NCBI GenBank assembly: GCA_964623885.1
Contig: CAZUVM010000106.1
Span: 1 to 31,704 of the forward strand
Direction: 5' to 3'
Length of the DNA: 31,704 nt
From: CAZUVM01 sp964623885
GTDB lineage: Bacteria > Verrucomicrobiota > Verrucomicrobiia > Limisphaerales > UBA8199
Shown here: positions 25,040 to 31,704 of the stretch, piece by piece
Layout: every line of letters begins with the position of its first letter
How positions within the stretch are numbered: position 1 is the stretch's first letter
Translations under genes and position numbers: made by a program
The notes under the pieces: generated by a model
The model's input: the letters and a program-made list of their open reading frames with translations, nothing else
Told to the model about the DNA's origin: nothing
Database searches by the model: none

Positions 25040-26959
25040 TCAGCCCTTGCGCTGAATTCCCAGCGCCTTCATGCGCGAAGAGACGGTAGAAGGTGGGAGA
25101 CCGAGAAGTTCGGCGGCACCGCCGCTGCCGGAGATTTTTCCGCCCGTGGCCGCCAGGGCACGTTCGAGGTTTGCCCGTTCGAGCGACAGCAATTCAGAAG
25201 CGGAAATCACCCGTGGCGATGCGCCGTTCACGGGTTGGGGGCTCTGAGTGGAAGCGAAATCGGCAGGCAAGGCGCGGTGCAGGTCGAGGCGTCCGCCGGT
25301 GGCGAGGATGATGGCGCGCTCGATGACATTTTGGAGTTCGCGGACATTGCCAGGCCAATGGTAGGCCTGCAAGCGCTGGAGCTGGTCGGGCTGAAGAGGA
25401 TCGATGCGCCGGCCCATCCGGCGGGCGAACCGCTCGACGAAAGCTCGGGCGAGCAGAGTGATATCCGGGCCGCGCTCGCGCAATGCCGGCACGCGCACGG
25501 GAAACACGTTTAAGCGATAGAAAAGATCCTCTCGGAACTTGCCATCGGCAACCATGGCTTCCAGGTCGCGATTGGTGGCGGCCACAACGCGCACGTTCAC
25601 CTTGCGCGTGCGGGCGCTGCCGAGCGGTTCGAACTCGCCCTCCTGCAATACCCGCAGCAACTTGGCCTGGAGATCGAGCGGCAGTTCCCCGACTTCATCC
25701 AGGAAAATGGTGCCGCCGTCCGCGAGGGCAAAGCGGCCTTCGCGTTTGACGGTCGCACCGGTGAACGCGCCGCGTTCGTGGCCGAAGAATTCGCTTTCCA
25801 TCAGCGTGCCGGGAATCGCCGCGCAATTAACGCGCACCAGCGGCTTGTCATGGCGCCCGCTGGCTTCGTGAATCGAGCGAGCGATGAGTTCCTTGCCGGT
25901 GCCAGTTTCGCCGGTCACCAACACGGTGGCATCGGTGGCGGCGACGCGCTTGAGCGATTCAAACAAGTCCTTCATTGCCGGACCGGCCCCGAGCATCTCG
26001 CCCATGCCGGCAAAATCGCGGGCGTTGTCCCGCAGGTACTCGGCCTCGGCGCTCAGCAGCTCAATGCGGCGCTCGGCGGCCAGGCGTTGGTCCACGTTGC
26101 GGAGGATGACCGTGTGGAACACCTGACCGCGGTTCTCGAACCGCGAAAGTGTCGCCTCGGCCGGGAACGTGCTCTTGTCCCACCGTTGCGCGGTGAAACT
26201 ATGGGGGATCCAAAGGTGCCGGCGACCTTCCGGTTGGGCGTCCAGTTCCTGCAGGAACGCGTCGAATTGCGCCGCACTATCGGTGGGCAGGAAGTCGCGC
26301 ACGTTTTCGCCCACCAAATCCTCGGCCGTGCAGCCGAAGAGGATTTCCGCCGCCGGGTTCACGCGGACGATGCAGCCGGGAGCATCCAGAACGATCACGG
26401 CATCCATGGCGCTGTCGAGCAGCGCGGTGAGTTCTTCTTCGCGGGCACGAACCTCCAACTCGTGCCGCAGCCGGCGTTGCTCGGCGGCGGCGCGGACGGC
26501 AAAAATCTCGAACAACGACAGCAAGCGAGACTCGGCGGGCAGCGGTTTGGTATCCAGGACTGAGAGGTGACCCATGACTTCGCCTTGAGCATCGAGCAAA
26601 GGCACGCCCAGGTAACTCACGGCGTTGAGCGCGCGAGCGTTGGGATTACCGGGGTACAATTCGACCATCCGGTCAGGGATATGGACCAGGCGCTTGTCCT
26701 CCACGACCGGCGCGCAGGCCGTCCCGGCAATGTTGTATTCGAAATGCTCGATGTACGCGCCATTCAGCCAGAACGCATAGGCGCGAAGCCGCTTTTCCGC
26801 CGGCAGATACTCAGTTACCCAGGCGCCGGCCGTGCCCATGACCGCCGCCAGATTTTTGACCAGCGCGCGAAAAAAGGCCGTTCCCGTTTCCGAAGCGGTG
26901 CCTTCGACGACAAGGCGTAGGGCCTCGGCGTCGGTCGGCTTCGATTGCAGCGCCTGCAT
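25040..26959 (-). CDS. GAF-PAS sigma-54-dependent transcriptional activator
   Basis: A 639-residue one-component activator. Residues about 20-160 look like a GAF domain (IAGTACAPVVEDKRLVHIPD, then NAVSYLGVPLLD). A short coiled linker leads to a PAS domain at about 175-290 (LLDSAMDAVIVLDAPGCIVR). The AAA+ domain has Walker A GETGTGKE (350-357), GAFTGA (397-402), Walker B GGTIFLDEVGEL (415-426) and YHWPGNVREL. The Fis-type helix-turn-helix ends the protein (GGAAELLGLPPSTVSSRM). There is no receiver, so it should respond to a ligand or redox state through GAF/PAS rather than to a kinase. It is transcribed toward OsmC and the methyltransferase; a palindrome and a sigma-54-like promoter lie between, so these are its likely targets. 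Confidence 0.92.
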   Translation of the reverse strand: MQALQSKPTDAEALRLVVEGTASETGTAFFRALVKNLAAVMGTAGAWVTEYLPAEKRLRAYAFWLNGAYIEHFEYNIAGTACAPVVEDKRLVHIPDRMVELYPGNPNARALNAVSYLGVPLLDAQGEVMGHLSVLDTKPLPAESRLLSLFEIFAVRAAAEQRRLRHELEVRAREEELTALLDSAMDAVIVLDAPGCIVRVNPAAEILFGCTAEDLVGENVRDFLPTDSAAQFDAFLQELDAQPEGRRHLWIPHSFTAQRWDKSTFPAEATLSRFENRGQVFHTVILRNVDQRLAAERRIELLSAEAEYLRDNARDFAGMGEMLGAGPAMKDLFESLKRVAATDATVLVTGETGTGKELIARSIHEASGRHDKPLVRVNCAAIPGTLMESEFFGHERGAFTGATVKREGRFALADGGTIFLDEVGELPLDLQAKLLRVLQEGEFEPLGSARTRKVNVRVVAATNRDLEAMVADGKFREDLFYRLNVFPVRVPALRERGPDITLLARAFVERFARRMGRRIDPLQPDQLQRLQAYHWPGNVRELQNVIERAIILATGGRLDLHRALPADFASTQSPQPVNGASPRVISASELLSLERANLERALAATGGKISGSGGAAELLGLPPSTVSSRMKALGIQRKG

Positions 26960-27140
26960 GGTAATGGGTATTCAAGGCATAAGCTGAACCGATTTGTCGC
27001 GCGTGTAAAGACAAGGGTTTCACAAACCTGAGGCGCTCAACTCCGCATCCGTATCTCGCGATCTCAACTCGCCTGCCAGGTTGCATTTCGTGCGGCGTTA
27101 TCAGAAAGTCTTCGGAACGTTCGCGTTGTGCGTCGTTCTT
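26960..27140. promoter_or_regulatory. Divergent intergenic region, sigma-54 activator / fusion protein
   Basis: Promoters for the activator (minus) and the exported fusion protein (plus) should lie in this gap of up to 180 bp. I see no good sigma-70 pair and no -24/-12 site. A single TCGCGA palindrome at 27056-27061 shares its core with the tandem palindromes at 24973-25007, but six bases alone are weak evidence. In-frame TTG (27081) and GTG (27090) codons mean part of the gap may be coding. Confidence 0.3.
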
Positions 27141-30100
27141 ATGACACCCATTAAATCGTTTTCAGTCAGTCTCGTCGCAGCCTTTTCCACCCTGCTGTTT
27201 CCGGCTCTCTTGTCCGCTTCCGATCGCGCCGATTGGCAGGAACGCATGCAACCCATTATCCCCAGAACTTACCTGTGCCCGCGCGCTGAGCGCCGGATTG
27301 TCATTGACGGAAAGCCTGACGAGCGCGCGTGGTCGGCTGCGCGGTGGACCGAAGACTTTGTCGACATCGAAGGTCCGGCCAAACCAAAACCACCCTGGCG
27401 AACGCGCGTCAAAATGCTTTGGGATGACGATTACCTTTACATCGCGGCCGAACTGAGGGAACCGCACGTTTGGGCCACTCTGACCGATCACGATGCCGTC
27501 ATTTTCCGCGACCCGGACTTCGAGGTGTTTATCGATCCTCAAGGCAAAACAGAGCCTTATTACGAATTTGAGATGAACGCGCTGAACACGACATGGGATT
27601 TGTTGCTCGACAAGCCTTACATGGACGGAGGCAAGCCCCATAACGAGTGGGAGATCCCCGGCATAAAAACGGCCGTCCATATTAATGGCACCCTCAACAA
27701 TCCCGCGGACAAGGACCGAGGCTGGACGGTGGAACTCGCGTTTCCCTGGAAGGTGTTGTCGGAGCATGCGCGCCACGCCGGCCCGCCGGGCGAAGGCGAG
27801 CAATGGCGAATTAACTTCTCGCGTGTGGAATGGCAGGTCGCCGTCACCAATGGCACTTATCACAAACTGCCTGGTAAGCCGGAAGACAACTGGGTGTGGT
27901 CGCCTTCTGGTGTGATCGATATGCATCGGCCGGAGATGTGGGGCCTCGTCCAATTCACGACTCGGCCCGCAAAAGAATCCGTTGCGCCAATTCCGGGCAA
28001 GCCGGCGCGCGACGTGGCGCTGGCCGTCTATTACGCCGAGCGCGATTTCTGGAAACAACACCGACGCTGGGCCACCAACCTCACCGAGCTCACTGAAACA
28101 GGTTGGTCTTCTGGCAACCTCGGCTCTGGAGTCTCTGCGCCCACATTGGAACCCACTCCGGATGGTTACAGCTGCTCGGTCTCATTTGATGCCGGCGGCA
28201 AGCAGCGCACCTGGCGCATTCGCCAGGATCGGTTGCTGACCCTGGATGAACCCTTGCCCCTGGAAACGGACACTTTCATCACTCAAGCCGCCGCCCGCTT
28301 CGGCGAGGCTGGAAGGCGCGCTGCTTATTTTCTGATCGACAACATGCCGGCGAGCGACCGCGCTACGTTGAGTTGCGATTTTCTCATGCAGAACCTGTCG
28401 CTCGCTTTCGAAGCGCGACAGCGTTTTCCCTGGGCCAAATCACTGCCGGAGCGGACGTTCTTCAATGAAGTGCTGCCGTACGCTTCGGTTGATGAGTCGC
28501 GGGATCTCTGGCGCAAGCAATTCTTCGATCTGGCGGCGCCCATGGTGGCCAATTGCACTAACGCCACTGAAGCAGCGCAGGCTTTGAATCGCCAGTTCTT
28601 CAAGCGCATCAACGTCCATTACAACACCGCGCGCAAGCGCAACAACCAGGGCCCTTTGGGCTCCATCGACGAGGGCAAGGCTACCTGCACAGGACTGGCG
28701 ATCCTCCTCGTGGATGCGTGTCGCGCGGTGGGCGTGCCGGCTCGCATTGCCGGCGTCCCGGAATGGGCTCAAAAACAGGGCAACCACACCTGGGTCGAGA
28801 TTTGGGATGGCGATTGGTTTTTCACCGGCGCAGATGAATATGACGCCAAAGGTTTAAACCGCGCCTGGTTTAACGGCGACGCGGCGCAAACCGTTCGCAG
28901 CGACAAGCCGCTGAACCAGATTTATGCCACGAGCTGGCGCCGTACCGGCCAGTATTTCCCCATGTCCTGGGATTTCCGCTCGCACGACGTAGCTGGAGTG
29001 AATGTTTCCGCCCGTTACGCTAGCCCGTCCGTCGCCACCAACTCTGCGGATTCCGTAGTCCACGTCCGGCTGCGCGATAAGCCCGGAGGTGAGCGTCTGT
29101 TGGCCGACGTGCAACTTCGCTCCACGGGCGGCGCGTTGATCGCCACCGACAAAACTCGCGCCGGAACCGCGGACATGAACGATATGCCCGATTTCAAACT
29201 GCCTCAGGACGCTTCTGAGGTGGCCTTTCGTTTTTTGCGTGGTGACGATGCCCGGGAGAAGGTGTTGTCCTGTGCCTCTTGCGCCAACTCCCATACACTT
29301 GATTTTGCCTGGGACCAACTCGATGCCGTGCCGAAGGCAATTCTGGCCGCGGAAAACTGGCTGGCCCGGCCCAGCTCTGACCGTGGCGAGCCGCCAGATG
29401 TTCCAGTATCCCACAGCGAAGCTTCCCGCCTGATTGCCCTGGCCTGGGACGACCTCGTTAAACAAAACGCTGCCTCCGCAACCCAGGAATTGGCCGACAA
29501 AAAAATCACCATCGGCGACAAGACTCTCAAATGGATGGAAAAATCCTTCGGCGACGCCGCAAATGGAAAACATAGTTTGTGGATTACCCTGCATGGCGGC
29601 GGCCAGGGCACTGAAGCGGAAAACGACCAGAATTGGAGAGGTTACTTCGGCCGCTACGAATTCCCGCCCGGCAGCATCAACGCCGCGCCGCGAGGCCCGG
29701 CCAACTCCTGGGACTTGTGGCATGTGAAGTGGGTGGACGGGCTATTGGATCGCCTGATCGCAGACATGGTGCAACAGCGCGGCGTCGATCCCAATCAGGT
29801 TTATCTCATTGGGTACTCGGCCGGCGGCGACGGCGTTTATCAACTCGCGCCGCGCATGGCGGATCGTTTTGCCGCCGCCACCATGTGCGCCGGCCATCCC
29901 AACCAGGTAACACCCGAAGGTCTGCGCAACCTGCCTTTCTTTCTCTATATGGGCGGCGACGACTCCGCTTACAACCGTAATAAGGTGGTGCGCGAATTCA
30001 GCGCCAAAATGGATGTTCTGCAATCCGCCGACCCTGGCGGTTACGCCCATCGGCTCACCGTCTATCCCGGACTGTCGCATAATATGCAGGGGCGCGAAGC

Positions 30101-30476
30101 CGAAACGATCCCGCGCATGGCCTCCTTCCAAAGGGTGGCTTGGCCAAAACGCGTCGTCTGGTTGGAAAACGACAACTTCGTGCATCCACGGTTCTATTGG
30201 CTCGAGCACGCTGCCGAGCCGGCGCACCCGCAAGACATTTATGCCGCCCATGTGGAAGGCCAGGCCATCACCATCGAAGCACCCACCTCGGGCAAGTTGA
30301 TCTTGCGCCTTTCCGATAACCTGGTGGACCTCGATAAACCGGTACGGGTGATGGCGGGCGGTCGGCAGATTTTCGAAGGCACCGTCCAACGTTCGTTTGC
30401 CGCTATTCTGCAATCGTTGCAGGAACGGAACGACCCGGACTTGGTTGCAACTGCTCTGTTGCCGGTATCGTGGTGA
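27141..30476 (+). CDS. Exported CBM9-like / transglutaminase / esterase fusion protein
   Basis: 1,111 residues from the ATG at 27141, which opens a clear signal peptide (TPIKSFSVSLVAAFST, then LLFPALLSA). In-frame TTG 27081 and GTG 27090 would add an unlikely extension. Residues about 50-275 resemble the CBM9-like sugar-binding fold (IDGKPDERAW, then VKMLWDDDYLYIAAEL). Residues about 480-580 are a transglutaminase core with Cys516 (GKATCTG), His549 (GNHTWVEIW) and an Asp near 565. Residues about 800-1010 are an alpha/beta-hydrolase resembling PHB-depolymerase/feruloyl esterases: HGGGQG, nucleophile Ser893 in GYSAGG, Asp near 940 and His980 (LSHNMQG). A beta-rich tail follows. It probably acts on polysaccharide or peptide-linked polymers outside the cytoplasm; the substrate is unknown. 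A Ser/Thr kinase follows 37 bp later. Confidence 0.85.
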   Translation: MTPIKSFSVSLVAAFSTLLFPALLSASDRADWQERMQPIIPRTYLCPRAERRIVIDGKPDERAWSAARWTEDFVDIEGPAKPKPPWRTRVKMLWDDDYLYIAAELREPHVWATLTDHDAVIFRDPDFEVFIDPQGKTEPYYEFEMNALNTTWDLLLDKPYMDGGKPHNEWEIPGIKTAVHINGTLNNPADKDRGWTVELAFPWKVLSEHARHAGPPGEGEQWRINFSRVEWQVAVTNGTYHKLPGKPEDNWVWSPSGVIDMHRPEMWGLVQFTTRPAKESVAPIPGKPARDVALAVYYAERDFWKQHRRWATNLTELTETGWSSGNLGSGVSAPTLEPTPDGYSCSVSFDAGGKQRTWRIRQDRLLTLDEPLPLETDTFITQAAARFGEAGRRAAYFLIDNMPASDRATLSCDFLMQNLSLAFEARQRFPWAKSLPERTFFNEVLPYASVDESRDLWRKQFFDLAAPMVANCTNATEAAQALNRQFFKRINVHYNTARKRNNQGPLGSIDEGKATCTGLAILLVDACRAVGVPARIAGVPEWAQKQGNHTWVEIWDGDWFFTGADEYDAKGLNRAWFNGDAAQTVRSDKPLNQIYATSWRRTGQYFPMSWDFRSHDVAGVNVSARYASPSVATNSADSVVHVRLRDKPGGERLLADVQLRSTGGALIATDKTRAGTADMNDMPDFKLPQDASEVAFRFLRGDDAREKVLSCASCANSHTLDFAWDQLDAVPKAILAAENWLARPSSDRGEPPDVPVSHSEASRLIALAWDDLVKQNAASATQELADKKITIGDKTLKWMEKSFGDAANGKHSLWITLHGGGQGTEAENDQNWRGYFGRYEFPPGSINAAPRGPANSWDLWHVKWVDGLLDRLIADMVQQRGVDPNQVYLIGYSAGGDGVYQLAPRMADRFAAATMCAGHPNQVTPEGLRNLPFFLYMGGDDSAYNRNKVVREFSAKMDVLQSADPGGYAHRLTVYPGLSHNMQGREAETIPRMASFQRVAWPKRVVWLENDNFVHPRFYWLEHAAEPAHPQDIYAAHVEGQAITIEAPTSGKLILRLSDNLVDLDKPVRVMAGGRQIFEGTVQRSFAAILQSLQERNDPDLVATALLPVSW

Positions 30477-30513
30477 TTCCGATCAGATCTTGACCTATCG
30501 CGGCTTCGTGAGT

Positions 30514-31704
30514 ATGCAGCGGACTGACATCGTCGCCGGTGCCAATATGGATCCGCAGACGAAAACCGTGGTCCTGAAATCGTTGGTCGGGCAGAGCCTG
30601 AACCAATACCGCATAGAAGGTTTGCTTGGCCAGGGAGGAATGGGAGTCGTTTATCGAGCGCGTGATCTCAAGCTCGAACGGCCGGTGGCGCTGAAAGTCC
30701 TCCCCAGTGACCTGACTGCGGATGAAGATCGGCGAAAGCGCTTCATGTTGGAAGCCCGCGCGGCCGCCCGCATCAGCCACCCTGCCATCGCCCAGGTTTA
30801 CGACGTGGATGAGCAGGACGGCACCATCTTTATTGCAATGGAGCTCATCGAAGGCAAGACCGTCCGCACGGTAATCGACAATGGCGAGTTGGATTTGCTC
30901 GGCGCCATTGATATCGCCTATCAGGTGGCCGGGGGCCTCGCCCGGGCGCACGCTGCGGGCATTCTGCATCGCGACATTAAGCCGGCCAACGTTATCCAAA
31001 CGCCGGATGGCCATGTAAAAATCCTGGATTTCGGCATCGCCAAGCTCCTCAATCCCGACTCCTCCACTTTGATGCTGACGGCGAGCGGCGACAGCCCGGC
31101 AGCCCTGGCCCAAACGCAGACTGGATCCTTGAAAGGCACGCCCGCCTATATGAGCCCGGAGCAGATCAAAGGCGAGCGTCTCGACGCCCGCAGCGACATT
31201 TTCTCCCTGGGCATCATGCTTTTTGAAATGGCGACCGGGAAGGTTCCGTTCCCGCGAGCCACGATGATGGAGATGATACAGGCGATCCTGTTCGCCGAAC
31301 CGCCAGACATGAACTCGATACGGCCCAATTTGCCTGTGGATCTGCGGCGGATTGTTTCCAAGTGCCTGCAAAAGCGCCCCGACGATCGCTTCCCTGACGC
31401 GCGCTCCCTCCTCGAAGAACTGAAGCTCTTGCGCCGGGAAATGGAATCCGGACTGGTGCGAAAGACCTCGCTGAAGGATCGCATCGACGAAACGGTCGAC
31501 CGGCTGCGGCACCTCAAGCCCGGTGATTACGTGTGGCTGGCCGGCGCCTTGCTGGTAGTGGCGTGTGTTATCTACCTCCTCGTGGCGAAGACTGGCTCCC
31601 TGGTGCAATTGCTTCCGATCGCGATTGGGCTCCTCCTGGTCTATCGGAAGATTCGCGACCAGCCGCGAAAGCTTTCCGAATTGTTCGCGCGGAAGGTAGC
31701 CAAA
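30514..31704 (+). CDS. Membrane-anchored Ser/Thr protein kinase (PknB-like), C-terminus outside window
   Basis: The first 397 residues of a Hanks-type kinase that continues past the right edge. All key elements are present: glycine loop LLGQGGMGVVYRA (38-49), Lys61 (VALKVL), Glu80, catalytic HRDIKPAN (152-159), DFG (172-174) and the activation-segment end GTPAYMSPEQ (208-217). Two hydrophobic helices follow near 340-357 and 363-377 (WLAGALLVVACVIYLLV and LLPIAIGLLLVY), so the kinase domain is cytoplasmic. The activation loop has an extra Thr/Ser-rich stretch (TLMLTASGDSPAALAQTQTG) that could be autophosphorylated. I chose the ATG at 30514; GTG 30508 and ATG 30547 are alternatives. It is probably cotranscribed with the exported fusion protein. 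Any sensor part lies outside the window. Confidence 0.92.
   Translation, partial: MQRTDIVAGANMDPQTKTVVLKSLVGQSLNQYRIEGLLGQGGMGVVYRARDLKLERPVALKVLPSDLTADEDRRKRFMLEARAAARISHPAIAQVYDVDEQDGTIFIAMELIEGKTVRTVIDNGELDLLGAIDIAYQVAGGLARAHAAGILHRDIKPANVIQTPDGHVKILDFGIAKLLNPDSSTLMLTASGDSPAALAQTQTGSLKGTPAYMSPEQIKGERLDARSDIFSLGIMLFEMATGKVPFPRATMMEMIQAILFAEPPDMNSIRPNLPVDLRRIVSKCLQKRPDDRFPDARSLLEELKLLRREMESGLVRKTSLKDRIDETVDRLRHLKPGDYVWLAGALLVVACVIYLLVAKTGSLVQLLPIAIGLLLVYRKIRDQPRKLSELFARKVAK

Noticed and set aside
30403..31608. 401-codon open frame on the minus strand
   Set aside because: It lies opposite the Ser/Thr kinase, which has every catalytic motif; high GC in the third codon position creates long antisense frames.

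Overview
The window looks like a chromosomal segment of a Verrucomicrobiota bacterium, probably of the Pedosphaera/Limisphaera type. Moderate-to-high GC, genes packed on both strands, few Shine-Dalgarno sequences, a prepilin-type stretch of the kind common in that phylum (LLPALAKAKARAQ followed by NLKQIG), squalene/hopanoid-type genes and three sigma-54 activators all point that way. This is an inference from gene style; no rRNA or other phylogenetic marker is present. No tRNA, rRNA, CRISPR array, phage or intact insertion sequence was seen.

Layout. Positions 1-880 (minus): the start of a nucleoside-phosphorylase-like gene, coupled to a DEDD-type 3'-5' exonuclease. 1038-2480 (plus): an orphan NtrC-type response regulator. 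2530-2680: an inverted pair of degenerate 7-bp repeats between convergent genes. 2685-7111 (minus): an envelope or lipid group with presqualene-diphosphate/phytoene synthase (HpnD-like), a multi-spanning TPR protein resembling GT-C glycosyltransferases, the YdjC-type deacetylase HpnK and a small EamA-like membrane protein. 7176-12745 (minus): a probable long operon yicC-gmk-coaC-histidine kinase-NtrC-type regulator-His/Arg-rich membrane protein, with a good sigma-70 promoter before yicC. 12871-14085 (minus): trpB, with a transposase relic just upstream, divergent from bioD. 15142-15624 (minus): a helix-turn-helix/zinc-ribbon protein, divergent from a small membrane protein across a repeat-rich operator.

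16168-23157 (plus) encodes a giant exported protein of about 2,300 residues. It is an internal duplication of a large beta-rich region, with a prepilin-like segment embedded between the halves. 23254-26959 (minus) is a self-contained module: a GAF-PAS-AAA-Fis sigma-54 activator, a tandem palindrome, a sigma-54 promoter-like site, then an OsmC-family protein coupled to a SAM methyltransferase. 27141-31704 (plus) carries an exported CBM9/transglutaminase/esterase fusion, followed by a membrane-anchored Ser/Thr kinase that runs off the window.

The most unusual items are the giant duplicated protein with its embedded prepilin segment, the complete-looking sigma-54 circuit at 24.2-27.0 kb, and the three-domain fusion next to a kinase. 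The housekeeping genes (gmk, coaC, trpB, bioD) are ordinary in sequence but sit in unusual company.
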